DNA from: Spirosoma aureum
Lineage (GTDB): Bacteria > Bacteroidota > Bacteroidia > Cytophagales > Spirosomataceae
Length of the DNA stretch: 64,000 nucleotides
Assembly (NCBI RefSeq): GCF_011604685.1
Contig: NZ_CP050063.1
Coordinates: 7,047,001-7,111,000, forward strand
Reading direction: 5' to 3'
Below the pieces are notes generated by a model. It was not told where the DNA came from. It was given only the letters and a program-made list of their open reading frames with translations, and searched no databases. This document shows positions 39,177 to 49,065 of the stretch, piece by piece; the first letter of the stretch is position 1; each line of letters begins with the position of its first letter. The position numbers and the translations under genes were made by a program.

Positions 39177-40666
39177 GCGGTTTTTTCGTCAGAAATAGTG
39201 GGCGATACATCTTTACTGTACCGATTGTACACTGTTTTTTTGATAATAATTACCAATAAAAAACAACTAAAAAGCGCTCGAATAGTCGACAGGAATATTA
39301 TCATATCAACTTCAATCATCATTAGTGACAATGATAACGATACGCATGCGACTAGCAATGAAAATAAGGAATTTCTTACGCTAATTAGTAAAGCATACAC
39401 AAGCGATAATAATAAAAAAATAAAGAGCGGATATATAAAAAAACCACTCCAACTAAAGTCAATAAATGATTCCAGATAAAGTGTTTCACTTATATCCGTA
39501 ATATCCAATGAATAGGCTTTTGAATAAAGTGCTTCCTTAGCCAGTATCATTTTCTTATCCACCAAAAAATTACTTGGCGTCGCAAATAGAATGCTATTAA
39601 TAAGTTCCTGCCCCATGAGCGGGGCGCCATTTGTTGTTCTGAATAAATTCACAAATTGAGCAAGTGCAAGTGAGCTATAAGCCGCACGAGCGGCAACATT
39701 CATATTCCTAATCTGATTATACTTCTCACTATCAGCACTTTCGAGACCTAAAATCACATCAACCATACTCATCCGCTGAGCTTGCTCAAAGCTGTAAACT
39801 ACACGCATCTTATGATATAAATCGGCAATCTTAACAGCTGTATAACAGCAAATAAGAATTGGGATCATATTCCTAAATAAGAATCGTTTACCCAATGATT
39901 TATCAAAGAAAATACCAGCAAATGACAGCAAAAAGAAGTAGATAACACTACGCCTGCCAAAGAGGAAAAACCATGCTAATTCGTTTAATAAAAAAATGAG
40001 GCATAGTATTACAACTAGCTTCTGGCCAGCAAAAAAATTTTCACGCAAATAATAAGCCAGCACAATAGGTAAAACAGGAACCACTGGCAAAATTATAGCT
40101 AACAACGGATGTGTTGGTTGACCTTCATCAGCTAAACTTTTACCGCCATATACTATTACTCCTGTATTCAGCAAATAAATCTGGCAAATAAGAATAGTCA
40201 CGACAAATGCATATATAATTTTTTTATGCTCTTGCAGACAGTAACGAAAATCCTGATTAATGAGCGTTATCGTTTTTTGTAGTTGGGAGCGACTGCCGAT
40301 CAGCAGAAACGCAATAGCAAATGCATTGGCATAAGTCTGCGCTAGAGCTATATCGGCTGTTGTAGCATGAGCATACTCAATTGTGATTTCCCAAATATCT
40401 GAAGACACTAGTGAGATCGAGGCAAAACTGAGCAACATTCCCAGCGAACTTCCCAGCACGATAACGACTGCTCCAACGACAAAAAAATTGAATCGACTTT
40501 CGGGTGATTTCAGTAATGTCGCAAAACCATATAGCCCACCCGTGAGCGACAGAAGTCCGGTACAAACCAGCAGATAATTGGATGGCAGAAAAAGCGAGAT
40601 CAGTGCACTTCCCCCAGCCAGACACGTATACCGTATAAATTTCTTATTGTCAGGACTTAGCATCAT
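39173..40666 (-). CDS. Wzy-like O-antigen/exopolysaccharide polymerase
   Basis: 497 residues with roughly twelve hydrophobic segments and no conserved cytoplasmic enzyme domain. A large extracytoplasmic loop of about 100 residues (between positions 280 and 400) sits between late helices, the layout typical of Wzy polymerases. Base composition is AT-richer than the neighbours, also usual for wzy genes. It would link repeat units on the periplasmic side. Identified by topology and position between flippase and glycosyltransferases, so less certain than its neighbours. Confidence 0.72.
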   Translation of the reverse strand: MMLSPDNKKFIRYTCLAGGSALISLFLPSNYLLVCTGLLSLTGGLYGFATLLKSPESRFNFFVVGAVVIVLGSSLGMLLSFASISLVSSDIWEITIEYAHATTADIALAQTYANAFAIAFLLIGSRSQLQKTITLINQDFRYCLQEHKKIIYAFVVTILICQIYLLNTGVIVYGGKSLADEGQPTHPLLAIILPVVPVLPIVLAYYLRENFFAGQKLVVILCLIFLLNELAWFFLFGRRSVIYFFLLSFAGIFFDKSLGKRFLFRNMIPILICCYTAVKIADLYHKMRVVYSFEQAQRMSMVDVILGLESADSEKYNQIRNMNVAARAAYSSLALAQFVNLFRTTNGAPLMGQELINSILFATPSNFLVDKKMILAKEALYSKAYSLDITDISETLYLESFIDFSWSGFFIYPLFIFLLLSLVYALLISVRNSLFSLLVACVSLSLSLMMIEVDMIIFLSTIRALFSCFLLVIIIKKTVYNRYSKDVSPTISDEKTA

Positions 40667-41909
40667 ATTGAAACAACCATAACACGATCAGGAACTGTCC
40701 TGCAAATCCCAGCAATGTTGCCAGTGCGGCCCCCACGATCCCCAAACGAGGAATCAGAACGATATTCAGAACCACATTCATAACTGCCCCCATACTGTTA
40801 TGCCATAAAACAAACCGGGTCAGGCCATATGCATACCATTTGATTTCCAGAATATGAATACAAGTCAGAAATAGATAACCTGATGCGATAATCGGCCCTA
40901 TAACAAATGCCGGTTTGTAAGTCATCGACAGGAGCAACAGACCAATCCAGTTGTATGTCGCCCAGAACACGATACACAGTCCACTCGCGATCAGAATATA
41001 CCGTTTGAGGTAATGCCAGAGCAATTTATCCACCTCTTTTGACGGTTTACTGTCGGCTTTTAACTGAAAAATCAATGGCGTCAGAAGCGCAATCAGGGGA
41101 GCTACAACTAGCAGCATTTTCGACCCTATGCCATAGCCCAGTGTATACTGACCAATGTCAGCATCAGTCATATAAAAGCTGATAAGATAGCGGTCTGCAT
41201 AATTGATGAGCCAACCCCAGACAGCCAGGCTTACCAAAGGCCATATATAGCACTGGTATTTGCGCAGAAGTTCAGCAGGAAACCAGTCAGAAAATGCCTG
41301 ATTATCAAACCGGAATCCATTAATGAGTCGAATAGACTGCCATACTGATACGACAGCAAATACGCCATTCAATAAGGCTAGTATCTGCCATAGATTTATG
41401 GCTTTGTTCTGCCCAAAACCCCAAACAACGATACCAAATAACAGGAGATTAAAGAACGCATAACCGATCAGTAGCAACGAGTAGGTTTTATGTTTGCCAG
41501 TAAAGTTCAGGGAGTCGTTACTCAGGGAATAGAGCCCCTGCGCCACAAAAGCTATCCACACCAGTACCCAGATTATGTTTTGTGTATAAATAATGGCACC
41601 AATAGCCATTAAGGCGAAAACACCAATGTAGATTACCCCTAATATCCGGCCATAAAAATTTACAACCAGCCGGTAATCCGAACTTGTCAACTCAGCCTTA
41701 AAAGACTGAATGGTTGGCGTTACCATCAGGCTGTGAAACAATAGCATGACGGCTAACAGGACACTATACTTCCCCCACTCGATTGGCGAAATATAGAGTG
41801 CAACTGCTTTGCCATACATCAGATTAGCCAACGCGACCAAGCCCTGTCCACTCATTAATATGGACAATGGTTTATTCCTGAACTTGAGCGAAGTCAACGC
41901 TGTATTCAT
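40650..41909 (-). CDS. Wzx-like polysaccharide flippase
   Basis: 419 residues with about twelve to fourteen membrane helices of the MATE/MOP-like PST family. Segments LGYGIGSKMLLVVAPLIALL and LNIVLIPRLGIVGAALATLL are typical of flippases (the latter the common final helix pair). It moves lipid-linked repeat units across the inner membrane. Overlaps the polymerase gene by 17 bases and follows a CgeB-like glycosyltransferase by 3 bases. Confidence 0.85.
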   Translation of the reverse strand: MNTALTSLKFRNKPLSILMSGQGLVALANLMYGKAVALYISPIEWGKYSVLLAVMLLFHSLMVTPTIQSFKAELTSSDYRLVVNFYGRILGVIYIGVFALMAIGAIIYTQNIIWVLVWIAFVAQGLYSLSNDSLNFTGKHKTYSLLLIGYAFFNLLLFGIVVWGFGQNKAINLWQILALLNGVFAVVSVWQSIRLINGFRFDNQAFSDWFPAELLRKYQCYIWPLVSLAVWGWLINYADRYLISFYMTDADIGQYTLGYGIGSKMLLVVAPLIALLTPLIFQLKADSKPSKEVDKLLWHYLKRYILIASGLCIVFWATYNWIGLLLLSMTYKPAFVIGPIIASGYLFLTCIHILEIKWYAYGLTRFVLWHNSMGAVMNVVLNIVLIPRLGIVGAALATLLGFAGQFLIVLWLFQYDAKS

Positions 41910-41912
41910 GGC

Positions 41913-42947
41913 CTACGGTAATTGACTGGATTCTAAATTTCGTATCGATTCAGCGTATCCTATTACAGAAAGCATCTCCTTCATACGAAGATCAAAAGTG
42001 TGGTTTTGCTGAAAATGAAGATATTGTTGATCGGCGATTTGGTAACGTTCCGAAGGGTAGGCCAGATAGTAGCGTATTTTATCGATCGCTTCGTTCATTG
42101 TCCGATAGGTGACGCGTTCGGCTGAAACGGCGGTATATTCGTCCAGAGCAGGTTTGTAGTCGCAGAGCTGAAACGCCCCGATGCCGTTGATTTCAAAGTA
42201 CTTCTGGTTTACGGATGTGACCTCAGCGTAGTGAAAATTATTGAACACAATTTTAGCACCGTAGAGAATGCGATTTTTCCGCTCGCCGATAAGCAACTGC
42301 TCGCGAAAAGCCGATTTGATCGAGGAAAGTAGATACGGTCCTGTGGTTCCATAGACAGCTACGTTGACTCCTGCCCGAATCAACTGATCAACCATTCGGG
42401 CACGATAGGCATACAAACTGCCAAATACCAGTACATCTATATTCGTTTCCCGTTCCGCAACAGCTTTTTCAGTTTCTGGTCTTTGATGAACGCGTGGATT
42501 GAAACCTTCGGGCAGATAATGGGCGTTTATCCCAGCTTTATCCCGGAGAAATTCAACGATAAAGGGCTCTTTGGAAAAGTAATGATCAAAATTGGCCGCA
42601 ATGATTTGCTGTTTCTCAAGATTGGACAAAGCATCTGGATTTATCTGAACAATCGACACGCCAGGTAATCCTTTTTTGATCTCATCAACCAATATAGGGT
42701 GCAGGTTTCGGTAAACGACCAACACCAGATCGGGTCTCTCGGCGATCACCTTACCTGCCAACCGTAGTCCGATAAGACGATCATACGATTCGCTAAAGCG
42801 GGAAACCCAATAATTGGCTCTGGCCGATAAAAACGATACATCACTGACGTCGAACTGTAGAACTTCATGCCCCAACACCCGTAACGATTCACCTACGTGG
42901 TACTCAAGTGAATCGAAAGCCCTACTGCCGATGAGACTAATCTTCAT
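41913..42947 (-). CDS. CgeB-like glycosyltransferase
   Basis: 344 residues from MKISLIGSRAFDSLEYH, preferred over the start at 42971 because it begins with the family's first beta strand. It resembles CgeB/DUF3880 glycosyltransferases: the last third has INGIGAFQLCDYKPAL followed by a YPSERYQIADQQYLHFQQNHTF-type tail (cited in part), the Glyco_trans_1_2 signature. It likely adds a sugar in repeat-unit assembly. Lies 11 bases from the nucleotide-sugar dehydrogenase. Confidence 0.8.
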   Translation of the reverse strand: MKISLIGSRAFDSLEYHVGESLRVLGHEVLQFDVSDVSFLSARANYWVSRFSESYDRLIGLRLAGKVIAERPDLVLVVYRNLHPILVDEIKKGLPGVSIVQINPDALSNLEKQQIIAANFDHYFSKEPFIVEFLRDKAGINAHYLPEGFNPRVHQRPETEKAVAERETNIDVLVFGSLYAYRARMVDQLIRAGVNVAVYGTTGPYLLSSIKSAFREQLLIGERKNRILYGAKIVFNNFHYAEVTSVNQKYFEINGIGAFQLCDYKPALDEYTAVSAERVTYRTMNEAIDKIRYYLAYPSERYQIADQQYLHFQQNHTFDLRMKEMLSVIGYAESIRNLESSQLP

Positions 42948-42958
42948 GAAAAAATCTT

Positions 42959-44251
42959 TTACATCCGCCAATACTCGATTCCATCCCCTTTTGCTATTTT
43001 GAATAAGCCTTTCAGATCCATCAGAATCGGTGCCCCGTTCATGAGCGATTTGAAGTATGACACATCGAGCGATCTGTATTCATCGTGGCCTACTGCCACA
43101 ATTATTCCATCATATTGGTTTGATGGAGTATCCATCAATGTCATTCGATATTCCTGAGCAACTTCATTTGGCGACGCATGCGGATCGACCAGGTGCACAT
43201 TGATCGCGTACTTCATCAATTCGCGCACCAAATCGGCCACCTTCGAGTTACGGATATCTGACACGTTTTCTTTGAAGGTCAGCCCCATCACCAGCACCTT
43301 CGTCTGACGAGGATTCTTTCCCCGTTGAAGCAGCATTTGAAGCAACTTGGTAGCGATATAGGCAGGCATCCCATCGTTGATGCGACGCCCCGAATTAATC
43401 ACCTGTGGATCATATCCCAGTTGCCGTGCCTTATAGAGCAGATAATAAGGGTCAATACCAATACAATGACCGCCCACCAGCCCGGGTGTAAAGGGCAGAA
43501 AATTCCATTTTGTACCAGCAGCTTTCAGTACCTCATGTGTATCTATTCCCATTTTATCAAAAATGATCGATAATTCATTCATCAGCGAGATATTGAGATC
43601 GCGCTGTACATTTTCGATCACTTTAGCGGCTTCGGCCACTTTAATAGAGGGAGCCTGATAAACTCCGGCCTGAATGATAGCGCCATAAACAGCCGCAATC
43701 TCACGTAATGCTTCGGCATCGTTACCCGATACAACTTTCAGGATAGTCGTCAGTGTGTGGTGCTTGTCACCAGGATTGATGCGTTCGGGCGAGTAACCGA
43801 CTTTGAAGCCCTTCCCCAGCTTTAGGCCGGAGTTTTTTTCCAGTACGGGAACGCAGTCATCTTCCGTACATCCCGGATAAACCGTAGATTCATAGATGAC
43901 ATAATCGCCTGGTTTTAATGCCCGACCAACTAGTTCAGAAGCCCGTTGGAGTGGTTTCAGATCAGGCACTTTATAATCGTCAACGGGTGTTGGAACCGCT
44001 ACAACGAAGAAGTTTGCCGATTTCAAATCATCAGGGTTGGCGGTGAAGGTAATGTCTGCGTGGGAAAAAGCATCCGATGAAATCTCGTGCGAAGGATCTT
44101 CTCCGCGCTGCATCATCGCAACACGATCTTCATTGATGTCGAAGCCGATAACACGAAACTGCCTGGCAAATTCAAGTGCAATCGGGAGGCCAACATACCC
44201 TAAACCGATCACTGCAATTTGCTTTTCCTTCTGTTTAAGTACGTTGAACAA
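42959..44251 (-). CDS. UDP-N-acetyl-hexosamine 6-dehydrogenase (TviB/WbpO family)
   Basis: 430 residues. NAD motif VIGLGYVGLPIALEF at residues 14-28, catalytic Cys263 in GGHCIGIDPYY, and the YESTVYPG and GYSPERINPGDK segments typical of TviB/WbpO. It oxidises UDP-N-acetyl-hexosamine to the uronic acid with two NAD. Together with the UDP-GlcNAc 2-epimerase it could supply an acidic N-acetyl-hexosaminuronic acid for the polymer, which would be negatively charged. Whether GlcNAc, GalNAc or ManNAc is the substrate cannot be told. Confidence 0.9.
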   Translation of the reverse strand: MFNVLKQKEKQIAVIGLGYVGLPIALEFARQFRVIGFDINEDRVAMMQRGEDPSHEISSDAFSHADITFTANPDDLKSANFFVVAVPTPVDDYKVPDLKPLQRASELVGRALKPGDYVIYESTVYPGCTEDDCVPVLEKNSGLKLGKGFKVGYSPERINPGDKHHTLTTILKVVSGNDAEALREIAAVYGAIIQAGVYQAPSIKVAEAAKVIENVQRDLNISLMNELSIIFDKMGIDTHEVLKAAGTKWNFLPFTPGLVGGHCIGIDPYYLLYKARQLGYDPQVINSGRRINDGMPAYIATKLLQMLLQRGKNPRQTKVLVMGLTFKENVSDIRNSKVADLVRELMKYAINVHLVDPHASPNEVAQEYRMTLMDTPSNQYDGIIVAVGHDEYRSLDVSYFKSLMNGAPILMDLKGLFKIAKGDGIEYWRM

Positions 44252-44317
44252 GGTATATCAATTAGGTTTATTAAAGGTAAATTCCAGAGTAGACAGCAGA
44301 TGTTGGTAGTAGACTAA

Positions 44318-45403
44318 TCAGTCCCTGACGATTGCTTTCAACCTGTGAAGCAGGTTAATTCGTTGCGTAATCAGATAAACAATCCCCAACAGGAATCCGG
44401 CAATAGCATAGCCTAAAACCAGGATAGATCGCTTTGGTGATACGCGTATGAGAGGTATCTTAGCCGGTTCAAGCACCTTAAAAACGGGTGTTTGCTCCTG
44501 AACTTTGAGCTTTGCCTGCTCAAACTGCCGGGATAATTCGGTGTAAACTGTCTGGGCAATAGCTAATTCAGCTTCCATACGCTGTTTTTCCATAGTTGCC
44601 GCCTGTACAACGTAGTATTTGTGTTGATCGTTATAGTGAAAAACGGAATACTGTGCCATTTGGTAACGTTGACGAGCTTCAGTCAATCGCTGCGTATAGA
44701 ATTGCAAGTCTTGCCTGGCTTTTTCGGTGCGATAACTGGTCACATACTGCGTCAGGTAATCCATCGATAATTGCGCTACTGTAGCTGCCCCACTGGCATC
44801 GGGCATTTTAGCGGTTATGGTGATTATGCCAGAGCGTGTATCCAGTTTTGCATTCACCCGTTTACCAATTTCTTCTACTAATTTCTCCTGCCTTCTCGTC
44901 AATTTTACTGGTTTGCCCGCCATCTGTTTGAATGGGGCTACGCTATCTTCCTGATCTCTCTGGAGCCAGTTTATGAACGACCAGTCGCCAGGAGGCATCA
45001 ACAGGTTGGCGACCGTAGTTCGTTCTCCATTTGTCTGGACAACAACCTGATCGAGCAGATACAGCACAAAAGGCGTGCTTTGCAGTACATTCGGATACAA
45101 ATCAGGACGAACAGCATCAACACCTTCAGCATCCGACAAGTCCATGCCTGCAAATCCGGCTACGGAGGCTAACCGCTTAAATATTCCACCCGTACCGCTG
45201 TTCATTTCCGGCATAATTCGGGCATCGGATACGAACTCCGGAGTCGTTACTAACGCAATAAATACGCCCAATGTCACGAACAGCATTGTACTGATTACCA
45301 GACGAAGCCGTCCTTGCCAGGCAATGCGAATACTATTTTCGAGCGATAGATCAGGCCAGTTACCAGTTTTCTGTTTCGCACTTTCAGGCGCTTGCGTTAC
45401 CAT
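44318..45403 (-). CDS. Wzz-like chain-length/export co-polymerase
   Basis: 361 residues. One membrane helix near residues 35-55 (LRLVISTMLFVTLGVFIALV) and a second near 325-345 flank a large coiled-coil periplasmic domain (QYTQRLTEARQRYQMAQY-like). The N-terminal Wzz domain includes the EFVSDARIMPE segment. There is no tyrosine kinase domain, so chain length would be set without the BY-kinase found in Wzc. Lies between the export protein and the dehydrogenase. Confidence 0.85.
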   Translation of the reverse strand: MVTQAPESAKQKTGNWPDLSLENSIRIAWQGRLRLVISTMLFVTLGVFIALVTTPEFVSDARIMPEMNSGTGGIFKRLASVAGFAGMDLSDAEGVDAVRPDLYPNVLQSTPFVLYLLDQVVVQTNGERTTVANLLMPPGDWSFINWLQRDQEDSVAPFKQMAGKPVKLTRRQEKLVEEIGKRVNAKLDTRSGIITITAKMPDASGAATVAQLSMDYLTQYVTSYRTEKARQDLQFYTQRLTEARQRYQMAQYSVFHYNDQHKYYVVQAATMEKQRMEAELAIAQTVYTELSRQFEQAKLKVQEQTPVFKVLEPAKIPLIRVSPKRSILVLGYAIAGFLLGIVYLITQRINLLHRLKAIVRD

Positions 45404-45420
45404 CTTTAGTTCGTTGGCGA

Positions 45421-47760
45421 TTAGTTCATGAAGATGCGTAAGGCTGACAATACGACCGCTGCCGCTGAAGCAATTACACTGAGTGTCGCTACCCGTTCAG
45501 CTGGTGACGTTTTGCCCTGTTCCCTTTCAGGTTCGGATGGCACTATGATTTCCATGCCGCGCTCCGGCTTTGGAAATTGATGAATGCCCAGAAATGATTT
45601 AGTCGGTCTTATTTTGCCGTTAGCATCCATTACATAGGTTTTCCGACGTAAGGCCTTTTTCGTGAAATTACCCGCTTCAGCAATGTAATCTCGAAACGAT
45701 TTTGCCGGATCATATTCTACAGTAGCCGGATTCAGCACTTCGCCACGAATTCGAACCAATTCGACCCGACGCGGAATCGTTAATGAATCGCCATCGTCGA
45801 GTAAGAGATTCCCCAGATCAGCATGATTTTCAAGGATTGTCCGCATATTAATGGATATAATCTCCCCCCTACGTGTCAAACGGGCTGCCAATAAGTAGGC
45901 CTCAGGCTTTAGGCCACCAGCACGTTCAATCAGGTCCGTAATTCGATCGGCAGAGGTACGAATTGCGTAAGGTCCGGGATAGCGTATCTCCCCATTTATG
46001 GTAGCTCCTTTCTGCACTTCATAGCGGGGCGATGTTCGGACAAACACCTGATCGAAAGGCATTAATATGAGTTTGGCATCAGCCGGACTAAGCCGTAGAT
46101 TCTGGTCAATCTCAAGCGCAATGATGCGAATATTCTGCCCGGTCGGTAATCCGGCCGTATCATTTTTGACACGTCGGGCAATTTCCATGCGTGATGAAAT
46201 AGCACCTTCTGAAAAACCACCCGACAGAACAATCAAATTGGCAACAGTCATGCTATCGGCAAACTGGAACGTTCCCCCTTTATTTACGGCCCCCTTAATC
46301 GAAACGGTTCGTTCCTGGCGAAGCTCACTGATAGAATTAATCTGTATAACGTCTTCTCGATGGAGCACCATATCAGGCTGTTCGCCCCGTAACACTTTCC
46401 CCAAATCAACTGAAATCACTTCCGGGTCGAGGTTAGGGCGAAGCCTACGAATAACGGCAAGGTTCAGAAAAGCATCCTCGCGCAGTCCTTCCGCGCTCTT
46501 TATAAGTTGTTGCAGCGTCGTGTTATTTTCCAGCGAAAACGCCCCTGGTCGAAAAACGGCACCAGTAATCGTTACTTTATTTTCAACCCGGTTTAGAATC
46601 GAGCCAATCGTGTAGTGATCGCCCGGTTTCGGCAGAAAACTACCAATTTCACTCCCGGCGATCGTCAGTAGTTGCTGCTCAGTTGATGTATTTCGGCGCA
46701 CACTCATAGAGGCCGTATACGCTCGATCTGTATACCCTCCGGCAAAATTCAGAATGGTTCGGAACGTTTCGTCTGGCCTGGTTTCATAAATGCCAGGCTG
46801 TTTCACTTCTCCTGACAGTTCGATTCGGGTGCTGACGTGATCAATGAATACAATATCCTGATCGAGCAGTCGAATATTATCCTTCTGGTCAGCTCTGAGT
46901 AGAAAATCATATACATCGAGGGTACGCACGAGCCGGTTGCCACGGTAGACCCGAATAGTCCGAAACGAACCCCGGTCGGGCGAAGGCCCTCCACAGGCGT
47001 AAAGGGCATTGAAAACCGTTGCCAGTGATGACAATGTGTATGTTCCGGGCCGCACAACTTGCCCCAGCAGTGTTACTTTGATACTCCGGATACTACCAAG
47101 CGTAACCTGAGCCCCAATACCACTTCCAGCCGAGTTTAAGCCCTGATAAAGTGTCCGGAGCCGCCCAACGATTCGCTGTTCTGCCTGATCAACAGTCAGC
47201 CCATTCACGTAGATAGGGCTCAGGTTTTCAATGCGAATACTTCCTTCGGGGCTTACCTTAGGACGGTAGGTTTGTTGCGCATTGCCATATACATCAACAA
47301 TAAGCTCATCTTCAGGGCCAAGCTGATAATTGCGGGGTGTTGGAATGCGCAAATTTGGCTCAAACGTCAGGCTGGAATTTGTAAATAAGGATGCCCCAAA
47401 AACGGGCGATTCAACTAAAACCGGAACGGACACGGGAAGTGCAGGTTGTTCACGAATTACATTTGTTTCGGCAGGACTATGTCCGGTAGAAATTGTCGTT
47501 GATTTAGGCATTTCGTCCGTTAGCTGACTAATACGCTGACGCATTTTATCGATATCAGCTGACGTAAAGCCCCGACTTCGTGCCATTTGCTCGATTTGTA
47601 TTTCCGACATACCCGTGCTTTGCGCCTGTTGGACAAACTGCTGTATCTGTCCGTCGGTTAGATTTTCTACCTGTTGCGCTGATCCATTGAGCGTTATATA
47701 AAATCCAATTAAAAATAGGGCTTTACGAGATCGTAAGAGACTAAAACAAATACCCAGCAC
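45421..47760 (-). CDS. SLBB-repeat polysaccharide export protein (Wza-like)
   Basis: 779 residues; the start is a GTG at 47760. A signal peptide (LFLIGFYITLNGSAQ) is followed by a helical segment (TDGQIQQFVQQAQSTGMSEI), a polysaccharide-export domain (YQLGPEDELIVDVYGNAQ, near residue 145) and five or six SLBB repeats (for example RGSFRTIRVYRGNRLVR, GAVFRPGAFSLENN). It ends with a hydrophobic helix (SVIASAAAVVLSALRIF). No lipobox. It would form the outer-membrane/periplasmic exit channel. First gene of the operon; longer than classical Wza because of extra SLBB units. Confidence 0.9.
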   Translation of the reverse strand: MLGICFSLLRSRKALFLIGFYITLNGSAQQVENLTDGQIQQFVQQAQSTGMSEIQIEQMARSRGFTSADIDKMRQRISQLTDEMPKSTTISTGHSPAETNVIREQPALPVSVPVLVESPVFGASLFTNSSLTFEPNLRIPTPRNYQLGPEDELIVDVYGNAQQTYRPKVSPEGSIRIENLSPIYVNGLTVDQAEQRIVGRLRTLYQGLNSAGSGIGAQVTLGSIRSIKVTLLGQVVRPGTYTLSSLATVFNALYACGGPSPDRGSFRTIRVYRGNRLVRTLDVYDFLLRADQKDNIRLLDQDIVFIDHVSTRIELSGEVKQPGIYETRPDETFRTILNFAGGYTDRAYTASMSVRRNTSTEQQLLTIAGSEIGSFLPKPGDHYTIGSILNRVENKVTITGAVFRPGAFSLENNTTLQQLIKSAEGLREDAFLNLAVIRRLRPNLDPEVISVDLGKVLRGEQPDMVLHREDVIQINSISELRQERTVSIKGAVNKGGTFQFADSMTVANLIVLSGGFSEGAISSRMEIARRVKNDTAGLPTGQNIRIIALEIDQNLRLSPADAKLILMPFDQVFVRTSPRYEVQKGATINGEIRYPGPYAIRTSADRITDLIERAGGLKPEAYLLAARLTRRGEIISINMRTILENHADLGNLLLDDGDSLTIPRRVELVRIRGEVLNPATVEYDPAKSFRDYIAEAGNFTKKALRRKTYVMDANGKIRPTKSFLGIHQFPKPERGMEIIVPSEPEREQGKTSPAERVATLSVIASAAAVVLSALRIFMN

Positions 47761-47811
47761 TTGAGTCAGATTAATAAGTTAAATTTTTATAACTTTTTCC
47801 TTATCTGGCCA

Positions 47812-47819
47812 CAAACATA
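47812..47819 (-). promoter_or_regulatory. Possible promoter box of the polysaccharide operon
   Basis: TATGTTTG on the minus strand fits the Bacteroidota -7 consensus (TAnnTTTG) and would give a leader of about 45 bases for the Wza-like gene. No TTG at the proper upstream spacing, so support is partial. Confidence 0.45.
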
Positions 47820-47866
47820 TAAATTTAATTAAATTTTTTGACTACATATAAGTATAAAAAATAAAA

Positions 47867-47894
47867 ATGCCCGCTCATTTACACAGGCGGGCAT
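47867..47894 (-). terminator. Rho-independent terminator of tgt
   Basis: ATGCCCGC stem with its complement and a 12-base loop, followed on the minus strand by a T-rich run. It lies past the stop of tgt. Confidence 0.75.
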
Positions 47895-47930
47895 CTCCTC
47901 AATACTTGATTTTTCAGGTTTCAGTTCTAT

Positions 47931-49061
47931 TTACAGGCGATGCATTAACCGAGCAATTATGCCGTTTTTCCAGGACAAAAAATCGCCTGCTGCAATATGC
48001 GCACGTGCCTGCCGAACAAGCCAAAGATAGAAGGTTAGATTATGTAAACTGGCTATCTGCCCACTAAGCAACTCTTCGGCTTTAAAAAGATGTCGTAGGT
48101 ATGCTTTAGAGTAAAATGTACTGGCATACCCCCCAAGGCCGGAGTCTAGTGGACTAAAATCACGGCTCCATTTTTCATTTTTGATATTGATAATACCCTC
48201 AGTCGTGAATAAGATTCCGTGTCGGGCATTCCGAGTCGGCATCACGCAATCGAACATATCGACGCCTAAGGCAATTGCCTCCAGAATGTTAGCGGGCGTT
48301 CCAACTCCCATCAAATATCGGGGCTTATCGATAGGTAAGATACTATTAACCAGCTCAATAGTTGAATACATCTCTTCGGCGGGCTCTCCTACCGCCAATC
48401 CACCAATAGCATTTCCCTCGCGTTCTTTTGATGCAATCACTTCAGCCGACTGCTTTCGCAAATCCGAATAGGTACTCCCCTGAACGATTGGGAATAGGGT
48501 TTGCCGATAGCCATAATGCCCTTCAGTCGTATCAAAACGGTCAATACATCGGTCAAGCCAGCGGTGTGTCATCTCCATCGACTGCCGGGCGTAGGTGTAT
48601 TCACAGGGATAGGGCGTACACTCGTCGAATGCCATCATGATATCGGCTCCGATAGTTCGTTGAATATCCATTACACCCTCGGGTGTAAATATGTGTTTCG
48701 AACCGTCAATGTGTGATTTGAAGGTAACTCCTTCTTCCTTAATTTTTCGCGTATTCGACAGCGAATACACCTGATAACCACCCGAATCAGTCAGAATTGG
48801 CCGACGCCAGCCGTTGAACGCATGTAAACCACCTGCCTGACCTACTACCTCAAGACCTGGCCGCAGGTAAAGGTGATACGTATTGCCCAGAATAATTTCG
48901 GCATTGATGTCGGTTTCGAGTTCACGCTGGTGAACGGCTTTCACCGTCCCGGCCGTCCCAACGGGCATAAAAATTGGTGTCTGAATTGGTCCATGATCAG
49001 TAGTGAGTGTACCCGTACGGGCTTTCGACTGCGGATCGTGGGCAGTAATAGAAAATGTCAT
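47931..49061 (-). CDS. tgt: tRNA guanosine(34) transglycosylase (queuine/preQ1)
   Basis: 376 residues from MTFSITAHDPQSKA, the start fitting the family; upstream codons come from the inverted promoter repeat. It has LTDSGGYQVYSL with the acid/base Asp and MFDCVMPTRNARHG with the nucleophile Asp. It swaps guanine 34 of certain tRNAs for a deazaguanine. The normal zinc cysteines (CxCxxC before the final His) are replaced by LGGYASTF, while HNL is kept. A promoter box ends only about 4 bases before the start, suggesting a leaderless mRNA. Confidence 0.95.
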   Translation of the reverse strand: MTFSITAHDPQSKARTGTLTTDHGPIQTPIFMPVGTAGTVKAVHQRELETDINAEIILGNTYHLYLRPGLEVVGQAGGLHAFNGWRRPILTDSGGYQVYSLSNTRKIKEEGVTFKSHIDGSKHIFTPEGVMDIQRTIGADIMMAFDECTPYPCEYTYARQSMEMTHRWLDRCIDRFDTTEGHYGYRQTLFPIVQGSTYSDLRKQSAEVIASKEREGNAIGGLAVGEPAEEMYSTIELVNSILPIDKPRYLMGVGTPANILEAIALGVDMFDCVMPTRNARHGILFTTEGIINIKNEKWSRDFSPLDSGLGGYASTFYSKAYLRHLFKAEELLSGQIASLHNLTFYLWLVRQARAHIAAGDFLSWKNGIIARLMHRL

Positions 49062-49065
49062 ACCA

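Noticed and set aside
27768..47760. Genomic island or prophage
   Set aside because: No integrase, transposase, tRNA boundary or phage gene; composition is close to the flanks except for the AT-rich polymerase gene, which is usual.
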